Position numbers and translations under genes: made by a program
Notes under the pieces: model-generated
The model's input: the letters and a program-made list of their open reading frames with translations, nothing else
Databases searched by the model: none
What the model was told of the DNA's origin: nothing
From: Deltaproteobacteria bacterium
Lineage (GTDB): Bacteria > Myxococcota_A > Polyangia > GCA-2747355
NCBI GenBank assembly: GCA_020633415.1
Contig: JACKDQ010000012.1
Location: 1 to 64,000, forward strand
Direction: 5' to 3'
Length of the DNA stretch: 64,000 nt
Shown: in pieces, positions 8,551 through 17,710 of the stretch
Numbering within the stretch: position 1 is the first letter of the stretch
Layout of the letters: the number at the start of each line of letters is the position of its first letter

Positions 8551-10074
8551 TCAGGGCTGCTGCCAGACGAACGCGCCATTGTAGTGAGGCTTTGCTGTAC
8601 GCACGGTGTAGCCCCCGACGCTGAAATCCGTGCTGAAACGGCCGATCCAGATCGGGTCCCCTTGAGCGGAGGACGTAGCCTGCCGTACGACTGCGAGTCC
8701 CTTGGGGTGTTGCGGTACGACCAAGGTCGGCTTGCCCGCTTCGATGCTCGCGAAGTAGATCCCGCGACTGTTTGCCGGAGATGGCTGGCTGAGTCCGTGC
8801 CAGTTGACCTGGCCCAAGAAGTGTCCGGCGACATACAGGCGATTGCCGCGTGCCGCCAGCGTGACCGCATCGTAGGGTCGCTCGATGACATGCACTTTAT
8901 CGAGGGCCAACTGAGCATCGAGTTCGATGATCGAGGCGACCGATCGCGTCTTGGAATCGTAGACCACACCGCTCGCCAAGGTGAGCTTTCCGCCCTCAAG
9001 TTGAGCAGCGATTACCGGCCGATCGGACAGCATCGCCAAACTGTCGGCAAACTGATCGCCGGGTCCACCAAAGCTTTTGATCCGGACGAAGTCCCCCGTT
9101 GCAGCGTTGATCGCGCCGTAGATGATCTCGCGCTTAACGTCGTCGGCGCTGACTTTGTGTCCACTGTAGGACACCGCACCGCCCTGGTATTCGCCCAAAT
9201 AATGCAGTCCGCCCTTAGCGTCCATCTCGAGATCGACCGCGTAGTCGTCCGAGCTATTGCCGTACTGCTTGGCCCAGACAAAACGTCCAAGGGTGTCCAG
9301 CTTGACCAACAAGACGTCGCGCTTGCCGTTGGGCGAAATGACTGTTCGGCCGTCAACGGTCAGCTCGCCTTGAAACTCTATCGCGCCATAGGCATTTCCT
9401 GCGCCATCAGCCACGAGGGCCCGCAGCACGATGAAGTCGTTGGCGGGAAGCGCGAGGATCCATTTGACCTTGCCGGTGGGGCTTAGGCGGCTGATAAACA
9501 GCGACAACCCCTTGCCAGCCAGCACCGTCGTGCCATCGAGGGTGACCTTGTCGACAAATGTTCCGGCGACCACGCTCTCATCGCCGTGCATTGCAACGTG
9601 ATCGACCGAGGCATAACTCGGCGCTTTGGCCGGGATGACCCAGCTGACCCCCGAGCCATCAACGACACGTCCGACCCAGCCCCAAGACACACCAGATGGT
9701 GGCTTGAACCGAAAGCCATCCACATCAACGATCGCTCCGCTGCTGGCTCTACCGCCGATCGTCAGGCCAGTCCTTCCGCGACTGGCTGCGGCGACGGTGG
9801 TCAGCGTGCCAAGCATTACCGCCCGTAGCGGGCCCTGGAAGGCATTCACCGACGGACCGTCGGGCAATCCAGCATCATCGGGCGCTGTGGGCCCGCTGCC
9901 GTCGGCGCTTGTTCCCGCATCAGTTTCCGCATCGGGGACCATCACGCTATCGGGTGCAATGACCCCGCTGTCTTGTACCCCGAGCCCGCTATCTAGCGCC
10001 ACAGCTGGGCCCGCCGTCGGGGCACAACCCACCACGCAGGCCACCAGCAAAACAAATCCGCGATCGACGCACAT
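8551..10074 (-). CDS. SBBP-type beta-propeller lipoprotein
   Basis: A protein of 507 residues. ATG 10074 is preferred to the in-frame GTG at 10080 because AAAGGAAG lies 5 nt upstream of it. The signal MCVDRGFVLLVACVVGC is followed by an Asp/Gly/Ser/Pro linker. The body carries repeats such as LVKLDTLGRFVWAKQYG, DAKGGLHYLGEYQG and LFISRLSPTGKVKW, typical of SBBP (seven-bladed propeller) repeats. It is divergent in type from the neighbouring propeller at 6986-8260, so the two are relatives in architecture and not simple duplicates. No enzymatic motif is seen. Confidence 0.75.
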   Translation of the reverse strand: MCVDRGFVLLVACVVGCAPTAGPAVALDSGLGVQDSGVIAPDSVMVPDAETDAGTSADGSGPTAPDDAGLPDGPSVNAFQGPLRAVMLGTLTTVAAASRGRTGLTIGGRASSGAIVDVDGFRFKPPSGVSWGWVGRVVDGSGVSWVIPAKAPSYASVDHVAMHGDESVVAGTFVDKVTLDGTTVLAGKGLSLFISRLSPTGKVKWILALPANDFIVLRALVADGAGNAYGAIEFQGELTVDGRTVISPNGKRDVLLVKLDTLGRFVWAKQYGNSSDDYAVDLEMDAKGGLHYLGEYQGGAVSYSGHKVSADDVKREIIYGAINAATGDFVRIKSFGGPGDQFADSLAMLSDRPVIAAQLEGGKLTLASGVVYDSKTRSVASIIELDAQLALDKVHVIERPYDAVTLAARGNRLYVAGHFLGQVNWHGLSQPSPANSRGIYFASIEAGKPTLVVPQHPKGLAVVRQATSSAQGDPIWIGRFSTDFSVGGYTVRTAKPHYNGAFVWQQP

Positions 10075-10335
10075 GTGCACTTCCTTTGGGCAAGAACAAA
10101 GACCACGTTCTTTTAGCCCAGCCAGACAGTGCCTGCAGAGACAATAACCGACTCGCGTTACAGCGCGGTCGGCCCGTCAGTCCAAAGCGCTAACAGCAAG
10201 CGAGCGAGCAAAAACGGCGTGACAGGTGGCGGATCGGTGGTCGCGCAGCGAAGTAGCCCTGGCCGAGGCGTTGCCAGCGACGCAGCCAAGGCGTGTGTTT
10301 GTCGATCGATGGCACAGTCCGCGCGCGTCGCGGCG

Positions 10336-11154
10336 CTAGCGGATCTGCCATTCGGAGAGCGGCCCGAGGCTGGGGTGCGCATTGTCTTGTTCGACGCCCA
10401 GGGTGCGTACCGTCGGGCTGCGCGGCACAGCACTCGAGTTTCTCGGCAGGGTGCCCAAAATGAGGTCGCCCAGATTCGAGGTGATGCCCTGCCACATCCG
10501 TTCGTTCTTGACGTGATGCAGTCGATGATTGCGACAGGTGCGTTTGAAGTACCAGTTCTTCGGCTGGTAGCGCGTGTGCGCGAGAAAGTGCACGAACTCG
10601 AAGTGCATCAAGATGCCCAGCATCAGGCAGAAGCCAGTGAGCGCTTGCGGCAGGTCGAAGGCGAGATACCAACCGCCAAAGGTGACAGGTACGGCCCAAA
10701 GCAACGGACGCAGCGGGAACGAGACGAACGCGAGCAGCCACGGCTGTCGGTGGTGTCGTCGGTGCTTCTGTGCGGCGAAAAAGTCGATCGTCCAGCGACC
10801 GATCTTTTTCGGCCTATGGTGCAAAAAGAAAACGTGGATCACCCATTCCAAAAGCGGCCAGAGCAGCAGTACACCAGCGACGATCGCCAGATCGGTCCAG
10901 CGAAAACGCGCGACGTAGAGCCGAAGGGCCACGGCGAGCAGGCCCATCGTCGAGATCACGATCGATGCCGGGCGGGTGAAGTAATAACGCAGCACACCGC
11001 CCAGCGTCTTGGGACCGGCCCGCAAGCGCACACCGTGTTCCGCGTCTCCGGGCCGTTCGCTGTCCAGGGCTCCACCGGACCGATCTTCACCGGACTCATC
11101 TTTTGTTTCTGATTTTATTGAATTTTCTTGGCTTGGCCAGACTGAAGTAGTCAT
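10336..11154 (-). CDS. Fatty acid hydroxylase/sterol desaturase family membrane enzyme
   Basis: This 272-residue integral membrane protein carries the His-box set of the di-iron fatty acid hydroxylase superfamily: HVFFLHH, HRRHH (HxxHH), HFLAH (HxxxH) and HRLHH (HxxHH). Hydrophobic segments flank the boxes. The first 50 residues are charged and hydrophilic. Members hydroxylate or desaturate lipids, sterols or carotenoids with O2. With the Rieske and epimerase operon at 14593-18814 in the same window a sterol or lipid role is possible, but the two loci are 4 kb apart. The substrate is not determinable from the sequence. Confidence 0.8.
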   Translation of the reverse strand: MTTSVWPSQENSIKSETKDESGEDRSGGALDSERPGDAEHGVRLRAGPKTLGGVLRYYFTRPASIVISTMGLLAVALRLYVARFRWTDLAIVAGVLLLWPLLEWVIHVFFLHHRPKKIGRWTIDFFAAQKHRRHHRQPWLLAFVSFPLRPLLWAVPVTFGGWYLAFDLPQALTGFCLMLGILMHFEFVHFLAHTRYQPKNWYFKRTCRNHRLHHVKNERMWQGITSNLGDLILGTLPRNSSAVPRSPTVRTLGVEQDNAHPSLGPLSEWQIR

Positions 11155-11564
11155 TTGTTGTCAAGACTGACAATAGTTATGGTGTGCGTCAAGGGCGGTG
11201 ACGAAGATTTCGCGGGTGGGCGCGCGAGAGGGTTGCTCGGCTCCTGATACACTGCCCCGGTATGTCGCGGGGACTAGGCCGTCGGCTTGCGCGGCGTTTG
11301 GGCGCTTACTACGCACCTTTGATCTAATCACCCCACCGCGGTCGTCGGTTCGTCGGCCAGGCTCACCGTCGGCCAGGCTCACCGTGCCCGGACAAGCGAT
11401 CGAGGGGACATGCCCCGGCATATCTGACACGGAGGCCAGGCCATCCAGTCCACACAGCCCCAATGGCCACCCAGTAGCAAGAATTCTCAAACGATCACAG
11501 GACAAACCGCTGGCACGGCTGCTGCAATTGGATGCATCGAAGCTGACCTCTACCGGAGTAACCG
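11155..11564. other. Intergenic region with a 16-bp tandem duplication
   Basis: These 410 bases separate a divergent pair, the hydroxylase gene at 10336-11154 and the secreted-protein gene at 11565-12221, so they must hold at least one promoter. The only clear structure is a perfect direct duplication of a 16-bp unit, GTCGGCCAGGCTCACC, at 11352-11367 and 11368-11383. I see no credible gene. The long plus-strand frame over 11198-12043 is a shadow of the downstream gene. Confidence 0.5.
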
Positions 11565-12221
11565 ATGCGCAAACGCTCGATCGTGCTAACCACTACCGTC
11601 GTCCTCTGCCTGAGCAGCGTAGCGATGGCCCATCGCAAGGGGCAGGGACCGGTGCAACGGCGACTGCGCGCCGCCTTTACTGTCGACCGCGCGCAGAGCG
11701 TCCGCGACTCGCTCGCGGCGCGCGACCTAGCGCGGGTTTCGTTGCTGCAGGTTGCGGTCAGCAAGATGATCAGCGCCAACAAGGGTACCGCAGGCATCGA
11801 AAGCGCCCAGGGTCTGGCGCCGGAGCTGCTCAACCCGAAGGGCTTGCGCATCTCACCGACGCCGACGAAGATCTCCGCGCTACCGCTGTCGCTGCGCAAG
11901 GCGCTGGTCGGCAAGGCCGCCGAATCGACGACGATCTACGACGTCAAAGACAAGCTCTCCAATGCGCTGGTCGGCTACATGTTCGTCGAAGCGCTCGGTC
12001 AAACCGACGCCTCGGACGGCGTCGCAGCCAATGCAATTCATGAGATTCGTCGTCATACGGTGATCAGCAAAAGCAGCGCTACGCCGCTGGTCGTCTTTCA
12101 CAGCACCCAGCAGATCGGCGCGGCGCGCCCGCGGATACGAGCCGAGCGCAGCGGACGACGGCTCAGCGGCTATCCCGTTCTACCCGCGCTCGAGATGCTA
12201 AGCAGACAGATCGACAGGTAG
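11565..12221 (+). CDS. Secreted protein of unknown function
   Basis: The 218-residue protein has a clean Sec signal peptide, MRKRSIVLTTTVVLCLSSVAMA, with an AMA signal-peptidase I site. The mature part is basic, mostly helical in composition, and has no cysteine, so it is likely periplasmic or secreted. CCGGAG lies 7 nt before the ATG and supports this start. I recognise no domain. It is followed by a short gap and the NFACT-R gene on the same strand, but shared function is not evident. Confidence 0.65.
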   Translation: MRKRSIVLTTTVVLCLSSVAMAHRKGQGPVQRRLRAAFTVDRAQSVRDSLAARDLARVSLLQVAVSKMISANKGTAGIESAQGLAPELLNPKGLRISPTPTKISALPLSLRKALVGKAAESTTIYDVKDKLSNALVGYMFVEALGQTDASDGVAANAIHEIRRHTVISKSSATPLVVFHSTQQIGAARPRIRAERSGRRLSGYPVLPALEMLSRQIDR

Positions 12222-12270
12222 GCAGCGAGGCGCTGTGTACGGTCGCATTTCGTGCTAAATAGCGTCGCCG

Positions 12271-12675
12271 ATGTCTCGCGACCGTCGACCACCTCCCCCG
12301 CGCATCTTGCGTTATGATCTCGGTGACGGCTGGCTATTGCTCGTCGGGCGCAGCGACGCCGACAACGACAAACTCAGCACCCGAATCGCCCGGCCCAACG
12401 ATTACTGGTTTCATGTGCGCGGCATGCCCGGCAGCCACGTGGTGTTGCAGGGCCCAAGCGGCGAAGAACCCTCGCGCGAGCTGCTGAAAAAGGCGGCAAG
12501 CGTAGCGGCGCATCACAGCAAGGCCCGCGACGGGGGCGTCGTGGCGGTCAGCTATACCCAAGCGAAAAACGTGAGCAAACCGCGAGGCGTGCCGCTGGGT
12601 ACCGTCACGATTCGCCGCGAAAGTGTGCTCAAGGTTCGGCCGACGCCGGGAGAAGACGTCGGCGAAGCCTGCTAG
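12271..12675 (+). CDS. Stand-alone NFACT-R (DUF814) RNA-binding domain protein
   Basis: A protein of 134 residues with the NFACT-R signature: YWFHVRGMPGSHVVL, then a helical KKAASVAAHHSKAR segment and VSYTQAKNVSKPRG. In RqcH/NEMF/Tae2 proteins this domain contacts tRNA and the large ribosomal subunit during rescue of stalled ribosomes. Here the NFACT-N and coiled-coil parts are absent; single-domain versions are found in many bacteria and their role is poorly known. No strong ribosome binding site is visible before ATG 12271. Confidence 0.8.
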   Translation: MSRDRRPPPPRILRYDLGDGWLLLVGRSDADNDKLSTRIARPNDYWFHVRGMPGSHVVLQGPSGEEPSRELLKKAASVAAHHSKARDGGVVAVSYTQAKNVSKPRGVPLGTVTIRRESVLKVRPTPGEDVGEAC

Positions 12676-12748
12676 CGCGTAGGCCTGGGCGCCATGCCCC
12701 TCGAGCGCGGGCGCTGGCCAGGCGGAAATGATGCGGTAGACTTAGCCT

Positions 12749-13327
12749 GTGCCGGTCGATCCCCGACAAGAGCAGCATTTCATGCGCATGCCCCTCGACG
12801 AGCTCGCGGCTGTGCAGCGCTCACGCCATTACACCGCCCAGGCCCGCGCCGTAGCCCGGCGGATCTACACCGAACGGCAAATCGAGGGGCGGGCGATTTA
12901 TCGCCAACCGCGCTTGCCCGACAATGCGACCTACGATCACCGTCTGCCGCAGGTCCAGCTTGTCGATCGCGCGCTGCGCGCCAGCAAGAAGACACCGTTG
13001 CGGGCAGTCGCCACAGCGGTCCTGCTACTTTTCGCCTTTGGTTTCGGTCGTCAGTGCTGGCGAGATGTCGGCGACGCCCCACAGCTCGCCAACGCGGCGT
13101 TGGCCGCGGCACTCTGCTGCGCCGCAGTGGGCCTCTGGATTCGTCGCTTGCTCTGGCAGCATCTGGCGGTCGCTGGGCTCCTCGTTGCCCAAGCGATTTG
13201 GGTCTACCGCGGCGAGGTCATGCTGCTCAGCGCGCTGTTTGCCAGCGCCGGCGCGGTCGCCGTGCTCTATCGCTTCGCCGCAGCTCGCCAGCGCGCTGAC
13301 GATCAGCAGCCGGGTGGCGAACTGTAG
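12749..13327 (+). CDS. Small four-helix membrane protein, unknown function
   Basis: The 192-residue frame has a hydrophilic basic N-terminal 75 residues and then about four membrane spans (AVATAVLLLFAFGFG, ANAALAAALCCAAVGLWI, LAVAGLLVAQAIWV and LLSALFASAGAVAVLY). The start is GTG 12749; ATG 12782 is an alternative with no better ribosome binding site. Its 3' end overlaps the convergent gene at 13303-14334 by 25 nt. The overlapping frame beginning at 12694 is very Arg-rich and is taken as a shadow. No family was recognised. Confidence 0.55.
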   Translation: MPVDPRQEQHFMRMPLDELAAVQRSRHYTAQARAVARRIYTERQIEGRAIYRQPRLPDNATYDHRLPQVQLVDRALRASKKTPLRAVATAVLLLFAFGFGRQCWRDVGDAPQLANAALAAALCCAAVGLWIRRLLWQHLAVAGLLVAQAIWVYRGEVMLLSALFASAGAVAVLYRFAAARQRADDQQPGGEL

Positions 13328-14334
13328 CTGAGCTGACGAACCTGCCGTTGCGCCCAACGGCTCGGCTTGGACCCGCGCCGTGCGCCGACCACGTTGCAGT
13401 CGTCTCGAATGCCGATCCCGCGCGGCGGCGCCACACCGACAAGGGCCACCTCGTAGGTCCCACCAGCTAACGAGACAAAGCGGCCTTTGCTTTTCGGATC
13501 GCGAGCGAGCGCGGCGATCAACGCCAGGTCGGCAACACCGATCTTGAACGCCTCGTTGTAGTTGGCGTGCAAATAGGATGTCGGGTCGACCGATGTCGCC
13601 GGCCAAGGGTAGACGTACTGCGCTTCCGGCAGATACTCCTGCGGCGCGGCAAGCGGTCCGTGAAGCGTCGCCCAGGCTGCCTCAGGACGAATCTCGTTGG
13701 CTTGCTGTTGCGCCTGGGCGCGGATCTGATCGAGTGCGTCCTTGATCGGCGCGGTCACCGGTACCACATTTGAGGGCAAACTCTTGGCGCAATATCCCGA
13801 ATAGCTGATCGCGCGCGACCCGAGATTACCGAGCGAGACCTTGATCTTCTCCTCGGGGCCGTCGCAAAGTCCCGCCGTTCCATAGGCCGTCGGCGTGCTG
13901 CTCCAGGACTCGGGCGCGAGCTTCTGCAAAAGAGCCGCAACATCGCTGGGGCAGAGCTGGTGAACACGAACCATCGCGTCTTGCGTTCGTCCGCCGACGT
14001 AAACCGTGCCGTCGCCCATCACGTTGATGAAGTTGCACGGCGTCTTTTGGGCGATCGCGGCGCAGCTCCAGTCAAAGCCGCCACCGCTGCGGCTGTAAGC
14101 GATGACCAGCTGATCCGCTGCACGGTTCCAGCTGTAAGGTCCATGGGTCACCATGCCGTCACGATTGCTGCGCGCATCGCTCGATGCCGAACCGTCGCTG
14201 CTCGTTGTGCCATCACCAGCTATCAACGCGTCGGCTTGTCCCCCATCGCGCTGCTGACCGGATGAACTTTCCTGGCAGCCGGCGAAGGCGAACAACCACC
14301 CGCAAAGGACCACCATTGTCTGCCGCTTTCCCAT
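13303..14334 (-). CDS. Lipoprotein with Asp/Ser/Gly-rich linker
   Basis: From ATG 14334 the product has 343 residues. GAGGAGG stands about 6 nt before this ATG, which decides the start over the longer frame to 14412. The signal ends AFAGC and is followed by a Gln/Gly/Asp/Ser linker. The mature domain has six or so cysteines and no motif I know. The last third (VADLALIAALARD and following) resembles no enzyme I recognise. It is likely an envelope protein of unknown role. Confidence 0.65.
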   Translation of the reverse strand: MGKRQTMVVLCGWLFAFAGCQESSSGQQRDGGQADALIAGDGTTSSDGSASSDARSNRDGMVTHGPYSWNRAADQLVIAYSRSGGGFDWSCAAIAQKTPCNFINVMGDGTVYVGGRTQDAMVRVHQLCPSDVAALLQKLAPESWSSTPTAYGTAGLCDGPEEKIKVSLGNLGSRAISYSGYCAKSLPSNVVPVTAPIKDALDQIRAQAQQQANEIRPEAAWATLHGPLAAPQEYLPEAQYVYPWPATSVDPTSYLHANYNEAFKIGVADLALIAALARDPKSKGRFVSLAGGTYEVALVGVAPPRGIGIRDDCNVVGARRGSKPSRWAQRQVRQLSYSSPPGC

Positions 14335-14402
14335 CGTTATCCTCCTCGCGCGCCCGCAATTCGTCAGCGCGGGCCGCGACCTACCGTGCAATCTCTCTGC
14401 AA

Positions 14403-14478
14403 CCCGAGGCACTATTTGTAGCCCGAGGCACTATTTGCAACCCGAGGCACTATTTGCAACCCGAGGCACTATTTGCAA
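14403..14478. repeat. Four tandem 19-bp repeats
   Basis: The unit CCCGAGGCACTATTTGCAA occurs four times head to tail: 14403-14421 (last three bases TAG instead of CAA), 14422-14440, 14441-14459 and 14460-14478. The copies are otherwise identical. They sit in the noncoding stretch between the lipoprotein start (14334) and the stop of the TetR gene (14593). There are no spacers, so this is not a CRISPR array. Confidence 0.9.
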
Positions 14479-14592
14479 CCGCCATGCCGAGCGAGCGCCA
14501 CGCGGGCGGACCAACTATCGTCGGGTTAGCAGATGCAGATCTCAGAATTCTGAGGCCGCACGATAGAGCCAAGGTCGTTCTGTCGAGGGCGC

Positions 14593-15213
14593 TCAGGGAG
14601 TAGCAACCAAGTAGCGCTTGAGCAACGCGGTCAGCTGAACCTGCAGTCGTCCACTCTCGATCAAATCCTGCTCGTAAAGCACCGCCGACTGGATCAGCGT
14701 GGCGGTGATCACGACCAGCGTGAAAGCCGCAGTCTCGGGATCATCGGGGATGATCTCATCGGCGTGGCGCCGAAGCACGTCGGCAACCATCGCAATCATC
14801 GCTTTGCGAATCTCGGGTAGAAAGGTCAGGCCCATCGCCAGGACCTCGCGGACCAGCTCGCGGTAAAGCTGACTGCTCGCATTGATCTCGGCGAACAGCC
14901 GGTCGACCAACTGCTCGATGATCTGTTCGGCCGGAAACGCCGCCAGCAGATCTGAGGCCTGACGCAGTTTATCGATCGAACTTCGTCCCCAGCGCTGAGC
15001 CACAGCGATCAGTAGCGCCTGCTTGTTGGGAAAGTATTGATAGAGCGAACCGACACTCACACCCGCGACTTCGGCGATGCGATTGGTGGTGAAGTTTTCG
15101 CGCGGCTCTCCCTGGAGGATACGCGCCGCGGCCTCGAGGATCGCATCAACGGTGATCTGCGAGCGTCGTTGCCGCGGGGACTTGCGCGGTTTGATGTCTG
15201 GATCTTTGCTCAT
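14593..15213 (-). CDS. TetR-family transcriptional regulator
   Basis: A protein of 206 residues with the TetR N-terminal helix-turn-helix at about residues 19-64: AILEAAARIL, then FTTNRIAEVAGVSVGSLYQY and FPNKQALL. The variable C-terminal domain should bind a small effector. The start is placed at ATG 15213, just after the stop of the upstream membrane-protein gene; the frame runs on to 15309 but into that gene. As the last gene of a minus-strand series with the epimerase, Rieske oxygenase and SDR genes, it probably regulates that operon. The ligand is unknown. Confidence 0.85.
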   Translation of the reverse strand: MSKDPDIKPRKSPRQRRSQITVDAILEAAARILQGEPRENFTTNRIAEVAGVSVGSLYQYFPNKQALLIAVAQRWGRSSIDKLRQASDLLAAFPAEQIIEQLVDRLFAEINASSQLYRELVREVLAMGLTFLPEIRKAMIAMVADVLRRHADEIIPDDPETAAFTLVVITATLIQSAVLYEQDLIESGRLQVQLTALLKRYLVATP

Positions 15214-15232
15214 CGCTCGAGGGCGAGCGCGC

Positions 15233-15607
15233 TTAGACTGCCTTGGGGCGCCGCTTAAAAAACAGTATCGCCGCAGGGAGGCCAAGGAACAAGCCAAAGC
15301 CACCACCAAGGTAAATCGCGATCCGCGCTTCGGCTAGGCCGCGGGCGTGAAGCTCGCCACGCATGCTCGGTGGCGCCGAAGCCAGCGCTTGCTCGACCAT
15401 CTGCCGTGAATGTGCCCAGCCCAACACCCCGACGAGCAAACACAGCCCGCCAGCGAGCGCGCAAATGAAATACCCGACGCGCGCGGCACGGCGCGGCATC
15501 AGATCGGCCCGATCGACGAGAAACGTCACAGCCAGCCCGATCAGACTGATGATGCCAAAGCCGACGACGACGATCGCCGACCAGCCGGCACTCTGGATTA
15601 GACCCAT
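15233..15607 (-). CDS. Small membrane protein in the Rieske/SDR operon
   Basis: Taken from ATG 15607, the protein has 124 residues and three probable membrane spans (SAIVVVGFGIISLIGLAVTF, ICALAGGLCLLVGVLGW and IYLGGGFGLFLGLPAAILFF), ending with a basic KRRPKAV tail. The start lies 5 nt after the stop of the SDR gene, which indicates translation from the same message. It has no recognisable family. It may be an accessory membrane component of the pathway encoded upstream, but this is only positional inference. Confidence 0.6.
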   Translation of the reverse strand: MGLIQSAGWSAIVVVGFGIISLIGLAVTFLVDRADLMPRRAARVGYFICALAGGLCLLVGVLGWAHSRQMVEQALASAPPSMRGELHARGLAEARIAIYLGGGFGLFLGLPAAILFFKRRPKAV

Positions 15608-15612
15608 CGCCG

Positions 15613-16380
15613 CTACATCCTCACGCCGCCGTCGATGTCGATGCAGCGCCCGGTGAAATAGTCGCACTCGACGATGAAACGGATGCCGCGAAAGATCTCC
15701 TCCGGCTCACCCAGCCGACGAAGCGGCACGCCGGTCAGCATGCGCTCGAGCACCTCTGGTCGCATGCCATCGAGAATCGGCGTACGAACAAACCCGGGGG
15801 CGATCGCGCCGACACGTATTTGGTAACGCGCAAGCTCTTCCGCCCAGAGCTTTGTATCGGCAACAAGACCTGCCTTGGCCGCCGAGTAGTTCGACTGACC
15901 AGGATTGCCAGCCCGAGAAACCGACGACATGTTGACGATCACACCCGGAGCCGTTTTGTTTTCGATCATGTAGGCCGCGACTTCGCGGGCCATCAGAAAC
16001 GGCCCGGTCAGGTCGACGTCGATCACCGACTGCCATTTCTCGAGCGACATGCGCTGAACATCGCCAGTCTTTTTGTCGACCTTGACCAGCATGCCGTCGC
16101 GAAAGATCCCGGCGTTGTTGATCAGTGCGTTGAGGCCACCCAGCGTCTGCCCGGCGAGCTTGACGGCGTCGACGACCTGCGCCTCATCGGTAACATCGAC
16201 CACCTGGGTGTGGAGCTGGCCGGTACACGAGCCGCAGTCATTGACCAACTTTTCGAGACCGGCAGCATCGACGTCGAAGGCGACCACACTGGCCCCTTCG
16301 GCGCAAAAGCGCTCGCAAAAGTGTTTGCCCATTCCGCTGCCGCCACCAGTAACGATGACCTTCAGTTCGCTCAGTTGCAT
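15613..16380 (-). CDS. Short-chain dehydrogenase/reductase
   Basis: A classical SDR of 255 residues: cofactor motif TGGGSGMGKH near residue 10, NNAG, catalytic Ser in NMSSVS, and YSAAK as the YxxxK pair. AAAGGAG 7 nt before ATG 16380 fixes the start. The Asp ending the second strand (AFDVD) suggests preference for NAD(H) over NADP(H), going by known SDR rules. Its place downstream of a Rieske oxygenase and a 3-beta-HSD-like epimerase suggests oxidation or reduction of a hydroxyl or keto group on the same lipid or steroid. The substrate is unproven. Confidence 0.85.
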   Translation of the reverse strand: MQLSELKVIVTGGGSGMGKHFCERFCAEGASVVAFDVDAAGLEKLVNDCGSCTGQLHTQVVDVTDEAQVVDAVKLAGQTLGGLNALINNAGIFRDGMLVKVDKKTGDVQRMSLEKWQSVIDVDLTGPFLMAREVAAYMIENKTAPGVIVNMSSVSRAGNPGQSNYSAAKAGLVADTKLWAEELARYQIRVGAIAPGFVRTPILDGMRPEVLERMLTGVPLRRLGEPEEIFRGIRFIVECDYFTGRCIDIDGGVRM

Positions 16381-16565
16381 CCGGCACTCCTTTGCTGCGC
16401 CAAAGCTACACCACTCGCTCAGCCTGGCCAAGCCAGAGCGAGGCTCGCCCGCAGAGCGCAGCTGCGGCAGGGCGACGGGTCTAGCTCGCAGGCGTGGAGA
16501 AGCGCGGCGCGCGCGGTGCGCACAGGCCCGAGCAAGCGCGTCGAGCGATCGCTGTCAACGCTGGC

Positions 16566-17681
16566 TTAGGCGGTGCGCGAGGCCTGCTTGTCGGCCTGAT
16601 GGGCCAAGAACGCCTCCCACTTGCGAACCGTGACCTGCTGAAAGGCGCGAACCACCGGGTTGAGCTCGGCGAGCGGCGCGTCGTAGTGACGATCGTAGCC
16701 CTCCTGCTCGGCCTCGACGGCAATGCCGTCTTCTTTGAGCAGTGGGCGCACCAGCGTTTGCTTGGCGATCTTCATCACGAACTGCATCACTGGGCGCGGA
16801 ATCGCCAGCGGGAGAAAGGGGATCTTCAGCGACTTGAAGTAGAAGATGAAGAAGGCCCGCGTGTGCTGCTCGTCGATCGGTCGCAAGAACAGCCAATGTT
16901 TGATCTGGTCGTCGGTGTTGGACCACTGATACGGATACTGATAACAGAGGTCCATGTGGTTGGTGTTGACTTGGCTGCGGTCGACAAACAAGCCACTGAT
17001 CCGACCGCGGCCCACCTTGGTGTCGTAGCTCAGGTGGACATCGTCGCCACGGGTCTCGAAACCGGTGAGCTCAGCGTCAGAAAACGGCGCGAACTTGCGA
17101 TGAAGGTAAGCGTGGGTGAAGTCGCTGACGTTGTCGATGATCATCGAGTGGTGCGCGCGCCAAGTGAAGTCGACCGGCACAGCCGCCCAGCGATCGGCAC
17201 CCTCAAGCTCGGGAATCTCCGGAATCTCGCGACTCGAAGCCAGCTCGGCGTCGCCCGGGAAGATCCAGATCATGCCGTAGCGCACGGCAACAGGAAAACT
17301 CGCTACGCGAAAGTTGGGCATGTCGCGACCAAACAGCGTATGCGAGATCTCGACGACGCGCCCCTGCCCGTCGTACTTCCAGCCATGATAGGGGCAAACC
17401 AGCTTGCAGCCCTCGACATGGCCCACGGTTAGCTTGAGCTGCCGGTGGGCACAGCGATTTTCGATCGCGTGGACCGAGCCGTCCTCGCCGCGAAAGAGCG
17501 CGATCGATCGCTTCCAAAAGCTAATATCGATCACCTGACCGCGCTTAAGGTTGACGTCCCATTCAGCGGGGTACCAGTAGTTGGGGTCAAGGCCGGCGGC
17601 GCGAACTTTTTGTCGCAAGTTGCGTGCCTGCTCAAACGACGGCGGGCTACCGATGCTCTCTCCGTATCCAACTGTGGACAT
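16566..17681 (-). CDS. Rieske non-heme iron oxygenase, catalytic subunit
   Basis: The 371-residue protein has a Rieske [2Fe-2S] domain with CAHRQ and CPYHGWKYD (the CxH and CxxH pairs) near residues 73-97, and a mononuclear iron centre with DNVSDFTHAYLH supplying Asp/His/His. This is the layout of VanA-, KshA- and Neverland-like oxygenases, which use O2 and electrons from a reductase not encoded next door. AAAGGAAAG precedes the ATG. It is flanked by an epimerase and an SDR in one operon, a combination like the bacterial sterol C-4 demethylase pair SdmA/SdmB. That assignment is inference; aromatic or other lipid substrates remain possible. Confidence 0.85.
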   Translation of the reverse strand: MSTVGYGESIGSPPSFEQARNLRQKVRAAGLDPNYWYPAEWDVNLKRGQVIDISFWKRSIALFRGEDGSVHAIENRCAHRQLKLTVGHVEGCKLVCPYHGWKYDGQGRVVEISHTLFGRDMPNFRVASFPVAVRYGMIWIFPGDAELASSREIPEIPELEGADRWAAVPVDFTWRAHHSMIIDNVSDFTHAYLHRKFAPFSDAELTGFETRGDDVHLSYDTKVGRGRISGLFVDRSQVNTNHMDLCYQYPYQWSNTDDQIKHWLFLRPIDEQHTRAFFIFYFKSLKIPFLPLAIPRPVMQFVMKIAKQTLVRPLLKEDGIAVEAEQEGYDRHYDAPLAELNPVVRAFQQVTVRKWEAFLAHQADKQASRTA

Positions 17682-17710
17682 GGTGCTTTCCTTTCGATCG
17701 CGCGAGCGCG

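Noticed and set aside
14403..14478. CRISPR array
   Set aside because: The 19-bp repeats are contiguous with no spacers, and no cas genes are present.
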